Of a DNA stretch of 64,000 bases, positions 8,660-15,829 are shown one piece after another (within the stretch, counting starts at the first letter, position 1; each line of letters opens with the position of its first letter). A model generated the notes under the pieces. It made no database searches. It was given only the letters and a program-made list of their open reading frames with translations, and was not told the DNA's origin. Source of the DNA: Actinomadura xylanilytica (GTDB taxonomy: Bacteria; Actinomycetota; Actinomycetes; Streptosporangiales; Streptosporangiaceae); the NCBI RefSeq assembly GCF_030283145.1, contig NZ_JASNWE010000007.1, positions 120,148 to 184,147 of the forward strand. Direction: 5' to 3'. A program made the position numbers and the translations under genes.

Positions 8660-8674
8660 TGGCAATGGTTTTCA
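8660..8674 (-). promoter_or_regulatory. Weak Zur-like palindrome before the ATPase gene
   Basis: Read on the minus strand this is TGAAAACCATTGCCA, which agrees with the actinobacterial Zur consensus TGAAAATCATTTTCA at 12 of 15 positions. It lies about 20-35 nt before the GTG at 8695. The match is imperfect on one arm, so this is only a candidate. Confidence 0.22.
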
Positions 8675-8694
8675 TATCCGAAACGGGGGCTTTC

Positions 8695-9630
8695 GTGAAG
8701 GTTGCGTTCGTCGGCAAGGGCGGCAGCGGCAAGACCACCCTGGCGTCGCTGTTCGTCCGGCACCTCGCCGCGCGGGGACTGCCGGTGGCCGCCATCGACG
8801 CCGACATCAACCAGCACCTCGCCGTCGCCCTCGGGCTGGACGAGGAGCGCGCCGCGAAGATCCCGGCGCTGGGGGAGCGGCTGCCCGAGCTCAAGGACTG
8901 GCTGCGCGGCGCCAACCCGCGGATCGCCTCGGCCTCGGCCATGGTCAAGACGACCCCGCCGGGAGACGGCTCCCGGCTGCTCGGACTCGGCGGCGACGAC
9001 CCGTTCCACGCGCTCGGCCAGGAGGTCGACGGCGTGACGCTGCTGGCCACCGGGCCGTTCAGCGACGACGACCTCGGGGTGTCCTGCTACCACGCCAAGA
9101 CGGGGGCGGTGGAGCTCTACCTCAACCACCTGGTGGACGGGCCGGGCGAGTACGTCGTCGCGGACATGACGGCCGGCGCCGACTCGTTCGCCTCCGGGCT
9201 GTTCACCCGGTTCGACCTGATGTTCCTGGTGGCCGAGCCCACCCGCAAGGGCGTCGGCGTGTACCGGCAATACACCGAGTACGCCCGCGACTACGGCGTG
9301 GCCATCGCGGTGGTCGGCAACAAGGTGCAGGACGACGACGACCTCGCCTACCTGCGCGCGCACGTCGGCGACGACCTGCTGACCTGGCTCGGCCAGTCCG
9401 CCGCCGTGCGGGCCCTGGAGCAGGGCCGCGACGACGTCGTCCTGGAGGACGCCGAGCGGGCCGCGCTCGACCTGATGCGCGACGCCGTCGACGCCCGCCG
9501 GAAGGACTGGGAGAGGTTCCGCGCGCAGGGAGTGGAATTCCACCTCCGGAACGCGCGGAGCCGGACCGACCCGGCGCTGCGCGCCGAGCTGGAGGAACAG
9601 GTCGATCCCGGCTTCCGCTACCCCGTGTGA
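8695..9630 (+). CDS. MinD/CooC/ArsA-type P-loop ATPase
   Basis: A 311-residue SIMIBI-class ATPase. It opens with MKVAFVGKGGSGKTT, the deviant Walker A (KGGxGKT) of the MinD/NifH/CooC group, followed by IDADINQHL. The motif VVADMTAGADSF occupies the position of switch II. CooC-type proteins help insert nickel into CO dehydrogenase and others handle metal centres or partitioning; the exact role here is unknown. GTG at 8695 is the preferred start because the P-loop must be near the N terminus; an ATG at 8665 is possible. It follows the nickel/cobalt transporter on the same strand after 166 nt, so a link to metal handling is an inference from position. Confidence 0.8.
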   Translation: MKVAFVGKGGSGKTTLASLFVRHLAARGLPVAAIDADINQHLAVALGLDEERAAKIPALGERLPELKDWLRGANPRIASASAMVKTTPPGDGSRLLGLGGDDPFHALGQEVDGVTLLATGPFSDDDLGVSCYHAKTGAVELYLNHLVDGPGEYVVADMTAGADSFASGLFTRFDLMFLVAEPTRKGVGVYRQYTEYARDYGVAIAVVGNKVQDDDDLAYLRAHVGDDLLTWLGQSAAVRALEQGRDDVVLEDAERAALDLMRDAVDARRKDWERFRAQGVEFHLRNARSRTDPALRAELEEQVDPGFRYPV

Positions 9631-9694
9631 GGCCCTTCCCGGCGGTGCCGCTCCCCCTACCGGCGGTCGATGATCCGCACTACTGTGGCCCGCC

Positions 9695-10870
9695 ATGACG
9701 GCGCGCAGGGTGTTCGCGATGGTGATCGGCGCGACCGGGCCGCTGGCCCTGCTCGCGCTGCTGGTCGGCAATCAGTGGGTCAGCGAGGCGGTCGTCAGGA
9801 ACGACGTCGAGATGCGCACCGGTCTCGGTCCGCTGCTCGACTGGCTGCGGTTCCCGGAGTGGCGGCTGACGGGCGTCGGCGGGCACATCAACACGTTCGG
9901 CCTCGTCGCCACCGTCGATTTCACCACGATGCTGTTCCTGGTGCTGGTGGCGGCTCTGGTGCTGGCCGGCGTCCGCCCGCTCGAACCGCGCGGCGGCCTG
10001 TTCGGCGCGCTGGTGCTCGGCTGGTGGGCCACCCTCGTCGCCGGCGGCCTGGCCGGGCTGCTGCGCGGGTTCCTCATGGGCCCGGTGCTGGACTTCCCGT
10101 CCGGCCGGGCGAGGATGCAGATGATCTGGCAGGGAGTGGAGCACGGCCTCGGGTTCGGGTTCTTCTACGGATGGCTCGCCGGCGTCGGCGTCCTGGTGGC
10201 CTTCCTCATCATCCGGGCGCCCGGGCCCGCGGCGGTCCGGCACGGCGGCATGCCGATGCAGCAGCAGCCGTTCCCCGCGCAGCACCCGGCGGCCATGCCC
10301 TACATGCCGCCGGGGGCGGCGGGCCCGGCCCAGGGCGAATACCCCCCGCCGGGACCACCCCAGAGCGGGTACCCGCAGGCGGGACCACCCCAGCAGGGCT
10401 ATCCGCAGGGCGGGTACGCGCAGCCCGGCTGGGGGAATGTTCCCGTGCAACAGCGGCCCGGCGCCGTCCCGCCCCAGGCACTGCCTCCGGCCGCGCCGTC
10501 CGCTGCGCCCGCCGCGCCTGCGCCGCCTGTACCGCCTTCTCCACCGGCACCGTCCGCCGTGCCCGGGTCGCCCGGGTCGTCCGCACCGTCCACGCCGGAT
10601 CCGGCCGCGGGCCCCGTGCCGTCGGCTGAGGACGACGCCGTCGCGGTCGTCGAACCGGCCCAGCCCCTGTCCGCTGGGGGCGCGGAGCCCGAGGGACCGG
10701 CCGCCGCCGCCGACCCGCCGCAGGACGCCCCACATGACGCCCCACATGACGCCCCACAGGACGACGCACCGGAAGGCGGGGAGGCCGCAGGGAAGGGCGG
10801 TCCGGCGGACGAGACCATGGTCGACCCCGCCCGGGCAGGGGGCGAACCGCCTCTGGCGCCGCCACAGTGA
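9695..10870 (+). CDS. Membrane protein with long proline/glutamine-rich C-terminal tail
   Basis: A 391-residue protein of unknown function. Residues 1-185 contain four hydrophobic segments (about 5-25, 70-92, 105-125 and 150-172). The rest is low-complexity: PPxGYPQ-type repeats at about 205-250, alanine/proline runs, and an acidic end with four APHD/APQD-type repeats encoded by a CCACATGACGCC unit. Such tails are common on actinomycete membrane proteins and are probably cytoplasmic and disordered. There is no clear ribosome binding site; TACTGT at 9681-9686 lies about 9 nt before the ATG, so the mRNA may be leaderless. Confidence 0.75.
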   Translation: MTARRVFAMVIGATGPLALLALLVGNQWVSEAVVRNDVEMRTGLGPLLDWLRFPEWRLTGVGGHINTFGLVATVDFTTMLFLVLVAALVLAGVRPLEPRGGLFGALVLGWWATLVAGGLAGLLRGFLMGPVLDFPSGRARMQMIWQGVEHGLGFGFFYGWLAGVGVLVAFLIIRAPGPAAVRHGGMPMQQQPFPAQHPAAMPYMPPGAAGPAQGEYPPPGPPQSGYPQAGPPQQGYPQGGYAQPGWGNVPVQQRPGAVPPQALPPAAPSAAPAAPAPPVPPSPPAPSAVPGSPGSSAPSTPDPAAGPVPSAEDDAVAVVEPAQPLSAGGAEPEGPAAAADPPQDAPHDAPHDAPQDDAPEGGEAAGKGGPADETMVDPARAGGEPPLAPPQ

Positions 10871-10913
10871 CCCGGGGGCTAGGGCACGCGCGCAGACCTG
10901 CGAGAATCGGCGC

Positions 10914-11390
10914 ATGCGCGTGTTTCTTGGATGCGACCATGCCGGTTTCGAGCTGAAGGAGCACCTGGTCGCCTGGCTGACGGCGAACGGGTACGAGCCG
11001 GTCGACTGCGGGGCGTTCGAGTACGACGCCGTCGACGACTACCCGCCGTTCGTGCTGCGGGCGGCCGAGCGCACCGCCGCCGAGCCCGGCAGCCTCGGCA
11101 TCGTGATCGGCGGCTCGGGCAACGGCGAGGCGATCGCCGCGAACAAGGTCAAGGGGGTCCGGGCCGCGCTGGTCTGGAACGACGACACCGCCGTCCTCGC
11201 CCGCGAGCACAATGACGCCAACGTCATCAGCCTCGGGTCGCGGCAGCACGACGCGGCCACCGCGACCGGGTTCGTCCAGCTGTTCCTGGACACCGCCTAC
11301 TCCAAGGAGCAGCGGCACACCCGCCGGATCAAGATGCTCAGCGCGTTCGAGCACACCGGCGAGCTGCCGCCGCTCCCCAGAGAGGGCTGA
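10914..11390 (+). CDS. rpiB: RpiB/LacAB-family sugar-phosphate isomerase
   Basis: A 158-residue protein of the RpiB/LacA/LacB family; RpiB interconverts ribose-5-phosphate and ribulose-5-phosphate in the pentose phosphate pathway. The N-terminal GCDHAGFELKEHL carries the conserved Asp-His, GGSGNGEAIAANKVKG is the phosphate and substrate loop, and the EHNDANVISLGSR block is present. In RpiB the catalytic base is a cysteine within the GxSGNG region in many bacteria; here that position is Ser-Gly-Asn-Gly, the form seen in actinobacterial members. No Shine-Dalgarno sequence is visible; GAGAAT ends 7 nt before the ATG, so a leaderless mRNA is likely. Confidence 0.88.
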   Translation: MRVFLGCDHAGFELKEHLVAWLTANGYEPVDCGAFEYDAVDDYPPFVLRAAERTAAEPGSLGIVIGGSGNGEAIAANKVKGVRAALVWNDDTAVLAREHNDANVISLGSRQHDAATATGFVQLFLDTAYSKEQRHTRRIKMLSAFEHTGELPPLPREG

Positions 11391-11450
11391 GCCGCTCAGC
11401 GGGGACGGGCGCCGCTCAGCGGGGACGGGCGCCGCTTAGCGGGGACGGGC
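11391..11450. repeat. Three tandem copies of a 20-bp unit between convergent genes
   Basis: GCCGCTCAGCGGGGACGGGC occurs three times head to tail (11391-11410, 11411-11430, 11431-11450), the last with C to T at one base. Each unit contains the small dyad CCGCT-C-AGCGG. The array sits at the 3' ends of the RpiB-like gene and the small minus-strand gene and may act as a transcription stop in both directions. The base change in copy three forms the TAA stop of the minus-strand gene. Confidence 0.85.
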
Positions 11451-11615
11451 GCCGCGCTTGCCGAGCCGGCGGCGCTCGTTCTTGGCCGCCTTGGTCCGCT
11501 TGGCGGGCTCGGCGGCCTTGGGCGGCGGGGGCGCCTCGCCCTCGGGCCGGGGACGGGACACGTCCCGCGCCCGCATGGCCGCGTCCACGGTGATGCGCAT
11601 GCCCGTCTGTGTCAC
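11436..11615 (-). CDS. Small basic protein of unknown function
   Basis: A 59-residue reading frame too short for easy prediction but with a strong ribosome binding site: GAGGAGG at 11623-11629, about 8 nt before the GTG at 11615. The product starts VTQTGMRITVDAAMRARDVSRP and ends in a Lys/Arg-rich stretch. The N-terminal half looks like a conserved short motif and the rest like a charged tail. I assign no function. The TAA stop lies inside the third copy of the 20-bp repeat. An RNA- or DNA-associated role would fit the charge but is not shown. Confidence 0.5.
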   Translation of the reverse strand: MTQTGMRITVDAAMRARDVSRPRPEGEAPPPPKAAEPAKRTKAAKNERRRLGKRGARPR

Positions 11616-11866
11616 GGTTCCGCCTCCTCGTCGTCGCCTGCGTCCTCGGGCCATTGGACACCCGGGGACCGGGTCCGGGGCAAGGCCCTGAGGCGACGTC
11701 CCGCGTCGTCCGGCACCGCGCGGGGGCCTTCGGCGCGCGTCCGGAGTGGCGCTCCGCTCACTCTCGGTCGCCATCCGCGCCGGATCGTCGCAGGATCGTC
11801 GCGGGGGGTCACCGGTGGCGCGGATGCCCGCCGGTCGGGACGGATGCTCGATACAGTGCCGGAGTC

Positions 11867-12985
11867 ATGCTTCAACGTCTGGTGCAACTGCTCCCGCCGA
11901 GAGTGCGCGTCTTCCTGCGCAGGATCCCGATCCTGGTGCGCGTCTACCGGTGGCTGCTGCGCGGGAAGTTGACCCGCGACCGGCACGTCTTCGCGGCGCT
12001 GGCGATCCTGGCGGTCGTGATCGGCCTCGCGGCGGCGACCGACCCGCGCGGCTGGGCGCCGTCGGGCGCGCTGGTGCTCACCGTCCTCGGCGGCGGCCTG
12101 CTGCTCAAGGTGCGCAGCCTGGCGGCGCTGCTCGGCGTTGTCGTGGTGATGGTCGCCTACGACGCCTGGTACGACAGCGACGCGGTCGGCCCCGGCATGA
12201 TCGCCACGCTGGTGATCACGGCGGTGCTCGCGGTCACCCTGGCCCGCACCCGGCAGCAGCTCGGCGTGCAGGGGCTGCGCGGCGACTCGATGCTGCTGGA
12301 GCTGCGCGACCGGCTGCGCAGGCAGGGCGAGATGCCCGAGCTGCCGGACGGCTGGGACACCCAGGTGGTGCTGCTCCAGGCGGGCGGGTCCTCGTTCGGC
12401 GGCGACTTCGTGGTGTCGGCGAGCGACGGCGACACGCTGGAGGTGGCGCTCGTCGACGTCTCGGGCAAGGGCACCGACGCGGGCACCCGCGCGCTCATGC
12501 TGTCGGGCGCGTTCGGCGGCCTGCTTGGATCGATCCAGCCCGAGCGGTTCCTGCCCGCCTGCAACGACTATCTGCAACGGCAGCGGTGGGACGAGGGGTT
12601 CGTCACGGCGGTGCACGTCGTGGTCGACCTCAAGACGGGCGAGTACACCGTCGAGTCGGCCGGGCACCCGCCCGCGGTGCAGTTCGACGCGGGCAGCGGG
12701 AACTGGAAGGTCAGCCCGGCCAAGGGCGTGGTGCTGGGAGTCGTCCCCGACCTGCAGTGCCTTCCCGAGCGAGGGCTGCTGCGGCCGGGCGACGCGCTGC
12801 TGCTCTACACCGACGGGCTGGTCGAGTCCCCGGGCCGCGACCTGGACGCCGGCATCGACGGCCTCCTCGGCGAGGCCGAGCGGCTCGTCCCGGTGGGGTT
12901 CCGCAAGGGGGCCAGGGAACTGGTCGAGCGGATGGCCGCGGCCCGCGACGACGACTGCGCCCTCGTCCTCATCTGGCGCACCTGA
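11867..12985 (+). CDS. Membrane-anchored SpoIIE/PP2C-type protein phosphatase
   Basis: A 372-residue protein. Residues 40-130 hold about four membrane segments. From about 165 onward lies a PPM-type serine phosphatase domain of the SpoIIE/RsbU group: GGDFV and ALVDVSGKG contain the metal-binding aspartates, SAGHPPAV and LLYTDGLVESPG are the later motifs, and DDDCALVLI ends the domain. Such phosphatases act on anti-anti-sigma factors or on Ser/Thr kinase substrates. No sensor domain other than the membrane region is seen. It converges on a Ser/Thr kinase gene, which makes opposing activities on shared targets possible but unproven. Confidence 0.9.
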   Translation: MLQRLVQLLPPRVRVFLRRIPILVRVYRWLLRGKLTRDRHVFAALAILAVVIGLAAATDPRGWAPSGALVLTVLGGGLLLKVRSLAALLGVVVVMVAYDAWYDSDAVGPGMIATLVITAVLAVTLARTRQQLGVQGLRGDSMLLELRDRLRRQGEMPELPDGWDTQVVLLQAGGSSFGGDFVVSASDGDTLEVALVDVSGKGTDAGTRALMLSGAFGGLLGSIQPERFLPACNDYLQRQRWDEGFVTAVHVVVDLKTGEYTVESAGHPPAVQFDAGSGNWKVSPAKGVVLGVVPDLQCLPERGLLRPGDALLLYTDGLVESPGRDLDAGIDGLLGEAERLVPVGFRKGARELVERMAAARDDDCALVLIWRT

Positions 12986-13028
12986 CCCTCCCGGTGCATC
13001 GGTGCGCGCGGCGCACCGGCGCGCGCGG

Positions 13029-13067
13029 CGCAGCCGACGGGCCGTACCGCCGCACGGCCCGGCTGCG
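13029..13067. terminator. Bidirectional terminator candidate between phosphatase and kinase
   Basis: An 8-bp stem CGGGCCGT/ACGGCCCG (13038-13045 and 13054-13061) extends after a small bulge by CGCAGC/GCTGCG. It lies between two convergent stops (12985 and 13075). Confidence 0.5.
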
Positions 13068-13074
13068 GGTCCGG

Positions 13075-14301
13075 TCAGCGGCGGTGGTGGCGTTCTTTGT
13101 GTTCGATCTGGGGCTTGCTCTTCCGCGGCCGGAGGACGCCCGCCTGTTTGATGGGCGGGACGGACGCCGCGGGCTTGGGCGTGTCGGGCGCGGCGGGCTC
13201 GTCGCCGTCCCTCCCGCCCATGCCGAGGACGAGGCTGCTCGCCAGCAGGACGGCGCCGGCCCCGGCCAGCAGGCGCGGCCTGAGGGCCCGCTGGGGCATG
13301 GTGCGGTGCCGGATCGCGCACGGACGCCGAGACATCTCGGCGTCCGTGGAGGCGAACGACTCTGCCGGCGACCAGGCGGCGGTGGACTCGGCGGCCCTCT
13401 CCGTCGCGCGCGGGTGCGGGTCGGGTGCGGCGCCGAGTTCGGGGACGGCGGCGGGCTCGGTCCGTTCGATGAGGGTGAGCAGCAGGTCGGCGGCCTCGGG
13501 CCGCTCGCGGGGTGGCTTGGCGAGGGCCGACCGGACGGCGGGGACGAGTTCGCGTGGCAGCCCGGTGAGGTCTGGTTCCTCGTAGAGCATGCGGAGCGCG
13601 ACGGCCGAGGCGTCGCCTTCTCCGAAGGGGAGCCGCCCGGTGCCCGCGTAGGCGACCATGCAGCCCCACGCGAAGACGTCCGCGGCGGGGGACGCGGCGC
13701 CGCCCCGGATCACCTCCGGCGACATCCAGCCGGGTGTGCCGAGCACCGGGCCCGAGGAGGCGTACGAGCCCGGGGCGTCCCGGGGCCGCGCGATGCCGAA
13801 GTCGATCACCCGGCAGCCCGAGAGGGTGAGCATCACGTTGGCGGGCTTGAGGTCGCGGTGGACGAGCCCGGCGGAGTGGATCGCGGCGAGCGCGGAGGCC
13901 ACGCCGACCGCCACGCCGTGCAGGTCGGCGGCGGGCATCGGCCCGCCGCGGACGACCCGGTGGAGCAGCGACATGCCGCCCACGTAGTCGCTGATGATGT
14001 ACGGGCGGCCGTCGTCCTCCCCGCGCGCCAGCACGCGGGCGGTGCAGAACGAGGCGACGCGGGCGGCGAGCACGGCCTCGTCGCGGAACCGCTCCAGGTA
14101 GGCCGGGTCGCCGGTGAGATGGGGGTGCAGCGTCTTCACTGCGACGCGCTCGCCGGACCCCGGGTCCCGGCCCAGGTAGACGGTGCCCATCCCGCCCGCG
14201 CCGATCCGGCCGAGCAGGGGGTAGCCCCCGACCGTCCGCGGATCGCGGGACTCGAGCGGCCGTACGTCGTCGGACGGGGAGCGGGACTGATGCGTACGCA
14301 T
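13075..14301 (-). CDS. PknB-type serine/threonine protein kinase
   Basis: A 408-residue kinase. The glycine loop GRIGAGGMGTVY is at about 31-42, the ATP lysine K56 in VAVKTL, the catalytic loop HRDLKPAN at 148-155, DFGIAR at 167-172 and the P+1 segment GTPGWMSPE near 190. A linker of about 60 residues leads to one membrane helix (about 345-363), followed by a short basic extracellular tail without PASTA or other sensor repeats. The domain order matches small Hanks-type kinases of actinomycetes. The ATG at 14301 lies 7 nt before an ATATG-rich segment with no strong ribosome binding site. The substrate is unknown; the convergent phosphatase is a candidate antagonist. Confidence 0.93.
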   Translation of the reverse strand: MRTHQSRSPSDDVRPLESRDPRTVGGYPLLGRIGAGGMGTVYLGRDPGSGERVAVKTLHPHLTGDPAYLERFRDEAVLAARVASFCTARVLARGEDDGRPYIISDYVGGMSLLHRVVRGGPMPAADLHGVAVGVASALAAIHSAGLVHRDLKPANVMLTLSGCRVIDFGIARPRDAPGSYASSGPVLGTPGWMSPEVIRGGAASPAADVFAWGCMVAYAGTGRLPFGEGDASAVALRMLYEEPDLTGLPRELVPAVRSALAKPPRERPEAADLLLTLIERTEPAAVPELGAAPDPHPRATERAAESTAAWSPAESFASTDAEMSRRPCAIRHRTMPQRALRPRLLAGAGAVLLASSLVLGMGGRDGDEPAAPDTPKPAASVPPIKQAGVLRPRKSKPQIEHKERHHRR

Positions 14302-14610
14302 ATGTACCTCTCGACCCCTTTCTGTGCTTCTGTCCCTGCATCCCCGTTTGTGGGCAAAGTAAGGTTCGCGGTCGTGTGAAATCGCTTCCGGGAACGCGAA
14401 ACGCGATCGTCACGCGGATGTTTCACCGCGTGCACGGACGCCGGGCAGACTGGGCACCAGTTCGGCAGGCGGCGGGCTCCGACGGATCCTCCTCGGCGCG
14501 CGGAGCCCCGGCGGCTGGCGGCATCGAAGGCGATGCCCGCGCGGACGGCACCCCAGGGGTGGGAGGCGTCGTCCGTGCGGGCATCGGCGCCGGCTTCCCG
14601 ATATAACCTA

Positions 14611-14640
14611 TTGACTTAGTGGGAAATCTGGGGGCAGGAT
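14611..14640 (+). promoter_or_regulatory. Sigma-70-type promoter for a leaderless mRNA
   Basis: TTGACT (14611-14616), an 18-nt spacer and CAGGAT (14635-14640) precede the GTG at 14647 by 6 nt. No Shine-Dalgarno is possible in that distance, so transcription probably starts at or next to the start codon. Confidence 0.55.
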
Positions 14641-14646
14641 GGGCCC

Positions 14647-15168
14647 GTGAGCTTCGTGGTCATCATCGGCAACCCCCGCCCCGCCTCCCGCACCGCCCGC
14701 GCCGCCCTCGCGGCGGCGGGCGCCGTCGCGAGGGCGGCCGGGATCCCCGGCACGCCCGACCCCGTCGAACTGTCCGACCTCGCGCCCGACCTGCTGTGCG
14801 CCGATCCCGGGCCCGCCGTGCGCGCGGCCCACGCCAAGGTCGCCGAGGCCGACGTGCTCCTGGTCGCCAGCCCCACCTACAAGGGCACCTACACCGGGCT
14901 GCTCAAGGTCTTCCTCGACCGCTTCGCCGCCGGTTCGCTGACCGGCAAGGCCGCGCTGCCGCTGCTGCTCCTCGGGTCGCCGCGGCACGCGCTGGCCGTG
15001 GAGGTCCACCTCCGGCCGCTGCTCGTCGAGCTCGGCGCCACCGTCCCGACGCCGGGGCTGGCGCTGCTCGAGTCCGAACTCGACCGGCTCGACTCCGTCG
15101 CCGCGGAGTGGGCCGGCCTCGTCGTCCCCGCCGTTCGGGGCGCTCTTACGGCGGGGACCGGCCGGTGA
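14647..15168 (+). CDS. NADPH-dependent FMN reductase family protein
   Basis: A 173-residue flavodoxin-fold reductase (SsuE/MsuE-like). IIGNPRPASRTA near the N terminus is the phosphate-binding loop for FMN, and ASPTYKGTYTGLLKVFLDR is the hallmark central motif. Such enzymes reduce FMN with NAD(P)H and pass it to a partner monooxygenase. The stop overlaps the start of the next gene by 4 nt (GTGA), so the two are co-translated. No sulfonate monooxygenase or ABC transporter is adjacent. Confidence 0.88.
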   Translation: MSFVVIIGNPRPASRTARAALAAAGAVARAAGIPGTPDPVELSDLAPDLLCADPGPAVRAAHAKVAEADVLLVASPTYKGTYTGLLKVFLDRFAAGSLTGKAALPLLLLGSPRHALAVEVHLRPLLVELGATVPTPGLALLESELDRLDSVAAEWAGLVVPAVRGALTAGTGR

Positions 15169-15692
15169 CCGGGACGATGCAGGCACGGCCCGTCCCGGTC
15201 ACCGGCGACTCCTTCCGCGACGCGCTGGCCCGGCACGCGGCCGGCGTCGTGGTGGTCACCTCGCAGCCCGCGTCCGGCGGCCCCGCCGGGCTCACCGCCA
15301 CCTCGTTCACCTCGGTCAGCCTCGCCCCGCCGCTGGTGTCGTTCTACGTGGCGGTCTCCTCGTCCACCTTCCCGCGGCTGCGCGCGGCACCGGCGTTCGC
15401 GGTGAACGTGCTCGGCCACGACCAGGCCGAGGTCGCCGGCCGGTTCGCCGCACGCGACGTGGACCGGTTCGCCGCGCCCACCCGCTGGCGGCGCGGCCCC
15501 GCGGGCGAGCCGCTGCTCGACGGCGCCGCGGTCCGGCTGCGCTGCGGCTGGCACTCGGTCCAGGAGATCGGTGACCATCTGCTGGTCGTCGGCCGGGTCG
15601 TCGCGGTGGAGCTCGGCGCGGCCGGAACCGCCCCGCTGCTCTACCACCGCGGCCGGTTCGGCCGGTTCGCCGCGCACCGGCGCCGCGGCTGA
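15165..15692 (+). CDS. Flavin reductase-like (FMN-binding split-barrel) protein
   Basis: A 175-residue protein of the HpaC/ActVB flavin reductase family. The N-terminal half carries FRDALARHAAGVVVVTS, GLTATSFTSVSLAPPLVSF and FAVNVLG, the standard FMN-binding core; GRVVAVE and YHRGRFG end the domain. It could supply reduced flavin or act directly on a substrate. The GTG at 15165 overlaps the upstream stop; an ATG at 15177 is the alternative start. With its neighbour it forms a two-gene flavin redox unit whose oxygenase partner is not in the window. Confidence 0.88.
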   Translation: MTGTMQARPVPVTGDSFRDALARHAAGVVVVTSQPASGGPAGLTATSFTSVSLAPPLVSFYVAVSSSTFPRLRAAPAFAVNVLGHDQAEVAGRFAARDVDRFAAPTRWRRGPAGEPLLDGAAVRLRCGWHSVQEIGDHLLVVGRVVAVELGAAGTAPLLYHRGRFGRFAAHRRRG

Positions 15693-15829
15693 TCGGGCCG
15701 CGCGCCGCCGCCGGGGTTTCGCCGGACGGCGGCTCGGTTACATCCACTTCTGCGCCCACCCTCCAGGCGCTGGACGCAGCGCGGCGCGGGCCGCCGTGCG
15801 CGATGGCAGGGGGGGGAGGGGCGCCGCGG

